From: a virus
Virus record (IMG/VR): IMGVR_UViG_3300017717_000031
Span: 1-32,823 of that record
Length of the DNA stretch: 32,823 bases
Strand: one strand, 5' to 3'
Below are positions 22,032 to 31,100 of the stretch, piece after piece. Position 1 is the stretch's first letter. Every line of letters begins with the position of its first letter. The notes under the pieces are model-generated. The model searched no databases. It was not told where the DNA came from and saw nothing but the letters and a program-made list of their open reading frames with translations. The translations under genes were made by a program, and so were the position numbers.

Positions 22032-22957
22032 ATCCTCTAGGGGGAACTGAACTTCAACATAATTTTTTAATCGACAATGTTAAAAAAGAATTGTTGGAAG
22101 GTGTTCAAATTTGTTTATCTGTTCCTGAAAAAACACCTTTGTCTAAAGATAAAGTAAATATTCTGTGGCAGAAAAATGCACCAGATCAACCTAATATTAA
22201 ACCTTGGTTTGATGATAAAAATAATCACACTAAATATGATTGGTATGTATTTAATTCACATTGGAATTACGAAGAATATAGGAAGTGTTTTAATATACCA
22301 ACCGACAGATGTCATGTTATTAAAAATGGTGTGACAAGTTTTCCCAAACCAAGCACTTACAATAAAGGGGATCGTCTTAGAATTATACATCATAATACAC
22401 CTTGGCGTGGTTTAAATGTTCTGTTAGGAGCTATGCAGTATCTAGAGGGTGAGAATATTGAGCTTGATGTATATAGTAGTTGTGAAGTTTATGGAGATGA
22501 GTTTAAAGAAGATAATGATCATAATTACCAAGAGTTATATGATCAAGCAAAAGAGTTACCAAATGTTAATTATATTGGATATAGACCAAATGACTTTATA
22601 TTAAGTAAATTACCAAACTATCATTTATATGTTTATCCAAGTATTTGGGAAGAAACATCATGCATCTCTTTGTTAGAGTCTATGGCTGCTGGCTTGTACT
22701 GTGTTGTGACTAATTATGGTGCTTTATATGAAACAGGATCCGAGTTTCCTATATACATCAACTATGAAACAAATTTTAATAATCTTGCTTTTCAATTTGC
22801 AGAAGCTATCAAAGTAGCACGGGACACGCTCCACGAACCTATGATAAGAGAACATTTATCTTTACAACAAGATTTTGTAAAAAGGTTTTATTGTTGGGAA
22901 AAAAAGGCATTTGAATGGACAAATTTTCTTACAGGTGTTTTAGATGCAAAACAATAA
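22028..22957 (+). CDS. Glycosyltransferase, GT-B fold (group 1/GT4-like)
   Basis: 309 aa from a TTG start that overlaps the upstream TGA (ATTGA); GGAGG lies 7 bases upstream, which decides this start. The N-terminal 'GGTELQHNFL' is the glycine loop of group 1 enzymes. 'YVFNSHWNYEEYRKCF' and 'HVIKNGV' mark the middle of the GT-B fold, and 'RIIHHNTPWRGLNVLLGAM' the start of the donor domain. 'YPSIWEETSCISLLESMAAG' contains the E-x7-E donor-binding motif. It is shorter than bacterial members (350-400 aa) because of a brief N-terminal domain. It probably transfers a sugar to a virion protein or host surface glycan. Confidence 0.8.
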   Translation: MNPLGGTELQHNFLIDNVKKELLEGVQICLSVPEKTPLSKDKVNILWQKNAPDQPNIKPWFDDKNNHTKYDWYVFNSHWNYEEYRKCFNIPTDRCHVIKNGVTSFPKPSTYNKGDRLRIIHHNTPWRGLNVLLGAMQYLEGENIELDVYSSCEVYGDEFKEDNDHNYQELYDQAKELPNVNYIGYRPNDFILSKLPNYHLYVYPSIWEETSCISLLESMAAGLYCVVTNYGALYETGSEFPIYINYETNFNNLAFQFAEAIKVARDTLHEPMIREHLSLQQDFVKRFYCWEKKAFEWTNFLTGVLDAKQ

Positions 22958-23774
22958 GCCACTTTGGATCAATAAATCAAAAAATACCGATAAATATAAA
23001 ATAAAACTTTTTGTAGCTACTCCTGTACATAGTGAAGTATCCATACACTTTACGCAAACAATGCTTGAATTACAAAAAGAATGTATGAAAAGAGATATAC
23101 TTGTTACATTTCAACTAATGAAATCTTCTTTAGTTACGCAAGGGAGAAACTTATGTGTGAGTGCTTTTTTACAAACAGACTATACACACCTTTTGTTTGT
23201 TGACTCTGATATTGCTTTTGATGTTGAAAGCATATTTAAAATGATAAGTAAAGATAAAGAAATAATCTCACAACCGTATCCAATTAAAACAGCTAAATGG
23301 GAAAATCTCATTGACAAAATAAAAGGTGATTTTATTAAAAACCCTAAACAATGCCAATTTCATATAAATCAATATCCAATACTTTTAGAAGATGAAGAAC
23401 ATGACGTCAAATGTGAAGAGGGTGTTATTGAAGTTACACACGCACCAACTGGTTGTATGTTAATACAAAGACAAGTCTTTGATAAATTAATTAAAGCTTA
23501 CCCTAATATGGATATTGTACAAAAAACTGTGATAGATGGTGAGTTTAAAGACAGACCACATTTCTATGCTTTTTTTGACACTTATTATGATACTGAGAGC
23601 AAAAGATATTATGGAGAAGACTTTGCTTTCTGCCGTTTATGGAAAAATATAGGTGGTAAATTATATTGTTACATTATGGATTACATCACACATGTTGGTG
23701 AGTTTCAGTATACTGGTCGTTTATATGATGAGATGACCAAGCAGGTGGTTGAAAAACCTCCACAATCAGAGTAA
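22944..23774 (+). CDS. Glycosyltransferase, GT-A fold (GT2-like)
   Basis: 276 aa. 'KLFVATPVHSEVSIHFTQTM' opens the nucleotide-binding fold, 'SLVTQGRNLCVSAFLQTDYT HLLFVDSDI' (near residue 70-90) gives the D-x-D metal site. Then come 'EVTHAPTGCMLIQRQVFDKL' and 'YYGEDFAFCRLWKNIGGKLY', which is the G-E-D acceptor/catalytic region of family 2-like enzymes. It overlaps the preceding glycosyltransferase by 14 bases, so the two enzymes are co-expressed and probably modify one target in sequence. The target may be the fibre or capsid proteins encoded nearby. Confidence 0.8.
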   Translation: MQNNKPLWINKSKNTDKYKIKLFVATPVHSEVSIHFTQTMLELQKECMKRDILVTFQLMKSSLVTQGRNLCVSAFLQTDYTHLLFVDSDIAFDVESIFKMISKDKEIISQPYPIKTAKWENLIDKIKGDFIKNPKQCQFHINQYPILLEDEEHDVKCEEGVIEVTHAPTGCMLIQRQVFDKLIKAYPNMDIVQKTVIDGEFKDRPHFYAFFDTYYDTESKRYYGEDFAFCRLWKNIGGKLYCYIMDYITHVGEFQYTGRLYDEMTKQVVEKPPQSE

Positions 23775-23809
23775 AATAAACTCTAAGTAATTACTAAGGA
23801 GATTTTTTT

Positions 23810-24922
23810 ATGCCAGGTCCATTAGCAATAGGATTGATGGTTGGTACAGCCGCATTTGGAATAGCTAAGCTTGCAGGCTTATCAACTAAAAAAGCATTAG
23901 GTATTGGTTTATTGGGTGGACTAGGGGCGGGTGGTATTAAGGCATTAATGGCTGCGCCAACAAGTGCATCCGTAAGCGCTGCAACACAAGGTTTAGGCAC
24001 GGCTGCAGGAGCAGGTTCCACGGCTGCTGGTCAAGCCGCTTCACAATTGGGCGCATCCTATGGTGCAGGGACAAGTGCTATATTAGGCCCGGGTGGAACT
24101 GCTATAGCAACTCCGGGTTCATTAGGAGCGGGAGTTTCAGGCTCAATAGCTCCTGGAGTAGCAGGTACTGGCTTAAACACCTTGGCTACTCGTAGCTTAC
24201 CTTTACCTTTAGGTACTCCAGAAATGTTTAAAACTGTAACAGACGCCTCAGGTGCAGTAAAGTCAGTTGTAAAACCAGATTTAGTTTCAGCACCTGTATC
24301 ACCAATAAGTGAAGGTGCTTCTGCCGTAGGTCAATATATAAAAGAAAACCCACTTACGACAATCGGTGGTGGTGCTACTTTATTAAGTTTAGCAAGTCAA
24401 CCGAAAACTCCTGCTTATGGAACCACGGCTGAGGGTCCTTTTTCAGAAGAGGAATACAGACAAGCTTATGAACGTCAAAGAGCACGTGTTGAACCATTAA
24501 GTGAAAGAGCTGAGTATGAAAGAGATCCAGATTCTTTAACACCTAAAAATATTTATGATCGTCAAGAAATGATGTATGCAAATAAGGGTGGCTTATCTTC
24601 ATTTAGGGAAGGTGGAGTAAACTACTTACCAAGTAAATCAGATCACGATGAAAAAGATTCAAACAATTATGTTCGTGCTACAGGTTATGTTGAGGATGGT
24701 TCTGGTAATGGTGACAAAGATGAAGATACTATGTTAGCACAATTAGCTGATGGTGAATTTGTATCAAGAGCGGATGCTGTTTTAGGGGCAGGTATTATGC
24801 AAGGCGCTAACCCAGAAGACTTTAAAGATATGCGAAGAAAAGGTGCTCAGTTTTTTTATAAACAACAAGACCAATTTAAAAGAATTTATGATATTGTAAA
24901 TGATGGAAATAAAACAAGTTGA
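23810..24922 (+). CDS. Gly/Ala-rich ejection protein with 'DGEFV' C-terminal domain
   Basis: 370 aa. The first ~50 residues are glycine-zipper-like and hydrophobic ('GLMVGTAAFGIAKLAGLS', 'LGIGLLGGLGAGGIKALM'), suited to membrane insertion; residues ~55-150 are Ala/Gly/Ser-rich. From about residue 255 comes 'YANKGGLSSFREGG', then 'DTMLAQLADGEFVSRADAVL GAG' and 'DMRRKGAQFFYKQQDQF'. The last part is a recurrent phage module in which D-G-E-(F/Y)-V is followed by x-A-D-x-V and a Gly-rich helix; its role is unknown. Position at the head of the ejection block suggests an internal virion protein. Confidence 0.6.
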   Translation: MPGPLAIGLMVGTAAFGIAKLAGLSTKKALGIGLLGGLGAGGIKALMAAPTSASVSAATQGLGTAAGAGSTAAGQAASQLGASYGAGTSAILGPGGTAIATPGSLGAGVSGSIAPGVAGTGLNTLATRSLPLPLGTPEMFKTVTDASGAVKSVVKPDLVSAPVSPISEGASAVGQYIKENPLTTIGGGATLLSLASQPKTPAYGTTAEGPFSEEEYRQAYERQRARVEPLSERAEYERDPDSLTPKNIYDRQEMMYANKGGLSSFREGGVNYLPSKSDHDEKDSNNYVRATGYVEDGSGNGDKDEDTMLAQLADGEFVSRADAVLGAGIMQGANPEDFKDMRRKGAQFFYKQQDQFKRIYDIVNDGNKTS

Positions 24923-25319
24923 TATAGAGTGTATAGATGTGTTTTGGGATAGAGTAAAAGGTTGGATTGGAAGAGTGGTAAAACAGACAAACGGACGTCA
25001 TACTGTTGAAACTACTTACAATCTTTTAAAACAAGGTACAATGACTATGTTTTTAGTTACACATAAAAAACAAATTACTGCTGTTGTTGTTACTCAAAAA
25101 GTCTATTACCCTGCAAAAGTTGTGTTAGGTTTTTTATTTATTGGAGGAAAAAAAGTGTGTAAGTATTTAAAAGAGATAGAGGACTACTTTATTAAATATG
25201 CACAAAGTTTAGGTCTTGATATAATTGAGTGTTGCGGAAGAAAAGGATGGATAAAAGTGTTGAAAGAACAAAAACAAACTATGAAATTAACAGGGTATGC
25301 TTATGAAATTTTTGCTTAA
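24900..25319 (+). CDS. GNAT-like internal virion protein (T7 gp13-like)
   Basis: 139 aa. Strand and helix order and 'FWDRVKGWIGRVVKQTNGRH TVETTYNLL', 'MTMFLVTHKKQITAVVVTQKV', 'VLGFLFIGGKKVCKYLKEIE DYFIKYAQSLG' and 'IIECCGRKGWIKVLKE' are those of the GCN5-like fold in T7 gp13-type proteins. The acetyl-CoA loop (Q/R-x-x-G-x-G/A) is degenerate ('FIGGKKVC'), so it may have lost acetylation and be structural. Starts ATGATG, overlapping the gene before it by 23 bases; its end overlaps the next start. Confidence 0.65.
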   Translation: MMEIKQVDIECIDVFWDRVKGWIGRVVKQTNGRHTVETTYNLLKQGTMTMFLVTHKKQITAVVVTQKVYYPAKVVLGFLFIGGKKVCKYLKEIEDYFIKYAQSLGLDIIECCGRKGWIKVLKEQKQTMKLTGYAYEIFA

Positions 25320-26367
25320 ATTATTACCAAATAAAATTAAAATTTGGTTACTAAATGTTCTCTACAAAGAGATTGCAGGTAAAGGGACATGCGGAGATAC
25401 TGAACTTGCACATATAAATAAAGATGAAGCCTTATTGTTAAAACTTGCAGGTGGTTCAGGAACAATAAATGAACACACTGGGTTAAGACAATATGGAAAA
25501 GGTGGTGGTGGCGGAGGTCAACCTGCTCCTGCACCTGCCGCTCCAGCAAATACTACTACGACACAAAGGGAAGCACCTGAGATTGAGGCTCGTAAATTAG
25601 CATTATATGATGAAGCAATAGATTTAGCTTCTGTACCCATTCCAGTACCAGAGTTTCAAGTTGCAGGGCCTTCTCCTCTTCAACAACAACAATTTCAAGC
25701 AGCAGCTAATTTAGGAACAGTAGGTCAACAGGCCTTTCAAGAAGGTATTGCCTCAGTGCTAGGCACTCAACAACTTGCTTTACAAGGTCCAGACATAATG
25801 AGATTTATGAATCCTTATCAAAGTTATGTTACTGATGAAATAAATAGACAAGCTGAGATTGGCCGTAATCAACTTTCAAGTCAAGCTATTCAAGCAGGTG
25901 CTTTTGGTGGAGGTCGTGAAGGGGTTGCTATGGGTGAACTTGAAACGGGTAGAATACGTTCAATAGGTGATGCTCAAAGACAAGGGTATGAGTCTGCACT
26001 TAGAGCTGCACAAACTCAACAAGGACAAGTATTGACAGCAGGTTTACAAGGAGCCTCAGAATTAGGTCGTTTAGGAGCTGCTCAAGCTCAGACTGGTGCA
26101 AGTGCCGCTCAAGAAATGGCAAGAGCAGGAGCCGTACAACAACAATTAGCACAACAAGCTTTAACAGCACAAAGACAAACAGAAGTAGCAAGAGCCTATG
26201 AGCCTTATCAAAGAATAGAATTTCAAAAAGGTATAATGACAGCTCTACCAACTGCTGCATCTACTGTAACTCAAACGACTGCACCAGGTATAGATCCACT
26301 AGCCAAAGCTGCTTCCACAGGACTTGGTGCTTATGCTGCATATCAACTATTAAAACCGATGGGTTAA
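25303..26367 (+). CDS. Internal virion/ejection protein (T7 gp14-like)
   Basis: 354 aa from ATG 25303, chosen over ATG 25297 because AGGG lies at better distance. The N-terminus 'MKFLLKLLPNKIKIWLLNVL' is amphipathic and basic. 'GDTELAHINKDEALLLKLAG GSGTINEHTGL' is a short conserved element that recurs in marine podovirus virion proteins. A poly-Gly/Pro/Ala linker follows. The rest is a long Gln/Ala-rich helical region ('MNPYQSYVTDEINRQAEIGR', 'AIQAGAFGGGREGVAMGELE') matching the ejection-protein family in which 'NPY...V....I...' leads to 'G.AFGG.R....'. It would leave the virion with the DNA and form part of a trans-envelope channel. Confidence 0.7.
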   Translation: MKFLLKLLPNKIKIWLLNVLYKEIAGKGTCGDTELAHINKDEALLLKLAGGSGTINEHTGLRQYGKGGGGGGQPAPAPAAPANTTTTQREAPEIEARKLALYDEAIDLASVPIPVPEFQVAGPSPLQQQQFQAAANLGTVGQQAFQEGIASVLGTQQLALQGPDIMRFMNPYQSYVTDEINRQAEIGRNQLSSQAIQAGAFGGGREGVAMGELETGRIRSIGDAQRQGYESALRAAQTQQGQVLTAGLQGASELGRLGAAQAQTGASAAQEMARAGAVQQQLAQQALTAQRQTEVARAYEPYQRIEFQKGIMTALPTAASTVTQTTAPGIDPLAKAASTGLGAYAAYQLLKPMG

Positions 26368-26370
26368 GGT

Positions 26371-28152
26371 ATGGATAAAACTTTACTTAGACCTTTATTT
26401 CAGAAAAAGTACATGGAGATAAACAAACCACAAGGTTTTCGTTCTGGTGCTGCTATTGATTTTCAACAGTTGGCTATGGCTAATCAAAGTCAACCAAGTA
26501 ATGATCAAGGTATAATGACTGTAACAAGGCCCTCTGGTATGCAGGAGAATGTTGAAGTTAGAGAAAGAACACCAACTCAGGATGTAAATATAACTGAGAG
26601 TATAGTTAGTGGTAGAAATAATCAAAATGCTTTAGAAAAAGACAAACGTTTTGAACAAGAACTTGATCAAGGTATAATGTCTATTCAAAAAGAAAACCAA
26701 CAAAGACCTAGTCAAGATCCTAATACTACTTTTATTGATCAACGTGTAAACGCACAAAGATTAGAAAATGATCAAGAACGAATTCAAAAATTAGAAGAGG
26801 AAAAAGAAAAAGTAAAATCAGAGGGACTGTTTAGTAGAGATGATCAATTAGGGATGTTTGCTGCCTTAGTAGCTAGAAGACTAGCACAACCAGGAGCAAC
26901 CTTATCAAGTGGTTTTGCTTACGGTGTTGGTGATTTTGCAAGTGTATATGGAAAAACAAAAGCTGCTGAAGCTGAGCTACTTGCTACAAAAACAAAAAAA
27001 GGTAAAAATATGTGGGTCTTTGACTCAAGAGCTGATGGTGGTAAGGGTAAAAATATTTATATACCAGAGGGAGCTTATGACCCAAGATATCATACAAAAG
27101 CTATAACTGAAGAAAAAGGATTTATGGATGTAGTGCAGTTTGATGAAGAGGGTGTCCCAAACGTCATGTCAGTTGCAACTAAAAACTTTAATCCAAAAAA
27201 TCAAGAAAGATTTTTAGGTAGGACATCTGTAATGCTTGCTAATGATTCAAATCAAACAGTCATTGAAATAACAGCTAATGAATTATTCAGAGATAATTAT
27301 TTTGCAGAAAAAGTTCCAGGGTATAAAAGAAAATATGTTAAACCACCTAGCACAAGAGAATCTGCTTTTGCAGACTCACTAAAGAGAAAAGAATATGAAG
27401 CGGATATGAAAGAAAGACTTAAACTTGAAGCAAGACTTAAAAAATCTTTTAATCTTGCACAGCTTGGTGATAAAGCTTTAGGGTATATAAATGAAGGTGC
27501 AAGAGCTGGACAAACTGCTAATTTTTCTTCTTTGACTGCTGGATTAGGCGCTTTCATAAAAAACCAATTTACACGAAATGAACAAGGTTTAAATATTCCT
27601 GAAAGTGTTTACAATTCTGAAATAAGTCAGATGCAAGAAAAATTAAAAGATCAGTATGGTGATCAAGCAGTATTTGAGACGGGTGTTGATGGCTCTCAAG
27701 TTAATTTAACTTCTCTAAGTAAGAGATTTCAAACTTTGGACGCTGGTTTGCAGTCTTTAGTTATTGAATTAGCCTATGCTAAAGCAAAACAAAGAGAAGA
27801 AGGAGGACGTTTTTCTGTCAGTGATATTGAGAATGCAATGCGTTCAATTGGTGATGTTTCAGAACCAACTTTACTAAGACAAAAATTATCTGAAACTTTA
27901 TATAATGATTTAAACAATCCAATGGAAGAATGGCGTAGAAAATATGGTGAGTTACCATCAGAATACAAAGAATTAAATATGTATAGAGATCTTTTTGAAA
28001 GAAACAGACCTATAAAAGTAAAACCAGCAAGTCAACAAGAAAAAGAAGGTACATTACCTTCTGGTGAACCAGGTATTCAAATTTTAAAACCTGGTCAACA
28101 GCCAAAACCAAAAGGTAATGATACAAATAAAGGTAAAGGACAAACTTACTAA
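26371..28152 (+). CDS. Internal virion protein, unknown (gp15 position)
   Basis: 593 aa, soluble, mostly helical and highly charged. The first 130 residues are disordered and Gln-rich. A 5-residue unit 'DQGIM' occurs twice, encoded by an identical 16-mer (26502-26517 and 26664-26679). Residues ~150-195 are 'LFSRDDQLGMFAALVARRLA QPGATLSSGFAYGVGDF'. The C-terminal third contains 'GRFSVSDIENAMRSIGD' and 'LYNDLNNPMEEW', and ends in a Pro/Lys/Gln-rich tail. No family recognised. Location between the gp14-like and the very large protein suggests the gp15-like member of the ejection complex. Confidence 0.55.
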   Translation: MDKTLLRPLFQKKYMEINKPQGFRSGAAIDFQQLAMANQSQPSNDQGIMTVTRPSGMQENVEVRERTPTQDVNITESIVSGRNNQNALEKDKRFEQELDQGIMSIQKENQQRPSQDPNTTFIDQRVNAQRLENDQERIQKLEEEKEKVKSEGLFSRDDQLGMFAALVARRLAQPGATLSSGFAYGVGDFASVYGKTKAAEAELLATKTKKGKNMWVFDSRADGGKGKNIYIPEGAYDPRYHTKAITEEKGFMDVVQFDEEGVPNVMSVATKNFNPKNQERFLGRTSVMLANDSNQTVIEITANELFRDNYFAEKVPGYKRKYVKPPSTRESAFADSLKRKEYEADMKERLKLEARLKKSFNLAQLGDKALGYINEGARAGQTANFSSLTAGLGAFIKNQFTRNEQGLNIPESVYNSEISQMQEKLKDQYGDQAVFETGVDGSQVNLTSLSKRFQTLDAGLQSLVIELAYAKAKQREEGGRFSVSDIENAMRSIGDVSEPTLLRQKLSETLYNDLNNPMEEWRRKYGELPSEYKELNMYRDLFERNRPIKVKPASQQEKEGTLPSGEPGIQILKPGQQPKPKGNDTNKGKGQTY

Positions 28153-31100
28153 TGACAAAAGCAACTAAAGAAAATTTAGAAAAGTTAGGAGAACTTAACC
28201 CCTTCTCTGAAACTGTATCAAATATAAAAAGAAAATTTAACAGATATAATGTCTACAAAAACACCGATCAAGCGATGGAACTTGATCCTGATCTAACTAA
28301 TCAAAATAGACATGACGTAACAAATTATTTGTATCAACTTGAGTTACAAGACAATCCAAACACAGATTACTTTGAATTCTACAAAGAGTTTAATCCAAAA
28401 GGCCCACTTGCAAGTCAAAAAAATTATGTTGAGGCATTTTCAAAGTTTGATCCAAACTTACAAACTATGGATGATCTTGAAATAGCTAAACACGCTTATA
28501 ATACAATAAATGTGCCGTTTGAAGCATTAACTCCCCAAGGAGATCAAATTTTAATTCCTAGAGTATCAAATATTAAATATAGAGATTTCTTTGATAATTT
28601 TGCATCTAAGTCAGTTGAAAGGGATAATGTGGCTTTTTCTCCCACAGAATTTTTAGATGATCCAATTGATATTAACCCTAATTATTCTACTAAAGAGATA
28701 GCAATAAGAAATGATATTAGTGCAGATGCCTATGAAGGAGCAGCGGAAGTTGCTTTTGCAAAATCATTAGGAGATTTAGATACTGATAAATTACAGGCGG
28801 CAAGTAATGTGTTATCAGCTAGGTTTGGGCAAGACGTAAAACCTTTCTACGAAGAAAATACTGGAGAGTATGTTTTTATGAATCCAGAAACTGGTAAAAA
28901 ACAATTGTTAAATCCTCCAGGCATGGGTTTGGAAAGTATTGCGGGTATGGGTGGAGATGCTATTGTGATGGTACCAGATGCAATTGGTGCAACTATGGGT
29001 TTAATTTTAGGTTCTACACCTGCTACTGCTATAGCTTCTGGCACAACAATTGGTGCTTTAGAGGGAGGTTTGCCTGGTGGAACGACAGGTGCTTTAGGTT
29101 CTTTTGGAGCATCTTTTTTTGGTCCGGGTTTTGGATCAATGGTTGGTGCGGGTATTGGTTCAGGCTATGGTTCTGCATTTGGCGATGCTGCTCGTATTTA
29201 TCTTGGTAATGAACTTTATGGTGTAAATAAAGGCTACGATGGTTTTATTGATGTGTTGAAAAAAAAAGGTAAATTTGACACTTTAAATGCAGCCGTTACT
29301 GCTGGTGGCTTAACTATGGAGAAAACATTTAATCTAATTAAAGGGGTAGTCAAAGGTCATAAAATCAATCCAAATATAGTGAAAGATATTAAAAATAACA
29401 AACTTAACGCCGCAGAAACAAAAAAACTATTAGATGAAATGAATGAAACACTTGGTTTAGCTAATGTAAAAGAAAAACTTCATTTTTCCTTAGGTGAAAT
29501 TATGAATAATCCAAAAAACCTTAGAAAACAAAAACGTTATGAGGATAATGATAAGTATGGCTTGCAAGGTAGGTTTGACACATTTAATAAAGAAAGAGCA
29601 GATGCTTTAAAAGCATATGTTGAACTGAACGCAAAAAATTTAGGTATTGATGATTTTATTGGTGCCAATCCACAGCATAAAGAAAATATAGGTAAGATGA
29701 TTCAGAAAGTTATTCAAAAAAGACTTGAACCTAGAAGAAAAGTAGCAATTGATGCTATGCAAAATGCTGAAAAAAACCTTACAAATCAAACCGTAAATTT
29801 GGCATCTGGTGATACTAAAGCAAAAGGAGTTGAAATAAGTGGAATAATAAAAGATATTTATAAAACTCAAAGCAAAGATTTCGCAAATGAATATGCATCT
29901 TTGTTTAATATTGGAGGTAATAGAACAATAAAACTTGCAAAAGATGGTCCAGTAGTAAAAGAGTATCAACGTTTAAAAAATTTACTTGAGGCTAATGATA
30001 TTCCAAAAACACAAATAGACGAACTTGTTAAAAACCCTTTAAGAAAATTAAAAGTTGTAGATAAACAAGGTAAAAAAATAAAATTAGAAGCAGGAGAGAG
30101 ACGTTTAGAAGATATTAAACAAACGATTACATCTTTGATGAGAAAAGATGGTGATTATTTTGGAGTCGCAGGATATCCTGAAAAATTAGAAAAAGCTTAT
30201 AGACAAGAATTTAGTGATCAGCTTGGAGCTGATGATCCTTGGTTGCAAGATTACATAAAACTATCAAAAAAATACGAAACATTTAGAAATAAATTTGCGG
30301 GCACTTTAAGTGATGTTGTAAAAATTGGTGACGGCTCCGTAAAAATAGGTGACGAAGATGTTTTTAAACAAGTATTTAAAAAAGGGTCTCAAAATATGGA
30401 TAGAACAAATGTTGATCTTACTTATGATGTTTTAAAATCAAGACCTGATGCAATATCTACAATGCGTGATGCAGTAGAGAGTAAATACAGAAGAGAGGTT
30501 ATTGATCCAGAAACTGGTATTCCTAATCCAAACAAACATAAAGCGTTTATGGATTCAGAAGACGGTTATGGCTATGCTGTCAAAAAGTTTTTTGGTGACA
30601 GAGACTTTGCAAGAATAAATGCTTTAGGTGACCTTACTAAAGTTAACAAAACAACAAAAGAGAAAGCGGAAAGAGTTTTAAAAAACATTGAAAAATCAAC
30701 AAAAGGGCAACTTGCATCTGCAAGGCCAAGTCAAGTGTATGATTATTTGTTTGATAAAAATAATCCAAATCAAGCTCGTAGTGTTATGAATATTTTAAAA
30801 GATGATCCAGAGGTCGTGCAACAAATTAAAGAAAAAGTACATGCAAGAATTTATAGAGAAATATTAGATGATAGAGGAAATATTACACCACAATCCTATA
30901 AAAATCTTAAAAAATTTTTAGACACCTCAGATGAGGGGTATGGTCAAACCCTACGTGCAATTTTTAATGATGATGCAGGTAAACAGTATATTAAAAATTT
31001 AAAAAAGGTTGAGCAAGCGACTGACTTAATGACTCGTTCTCGTGTAGTAAGGGGGACGGAGGGTCTACAAGAGGCAGCTAATATACCTCAATATGCTGTT

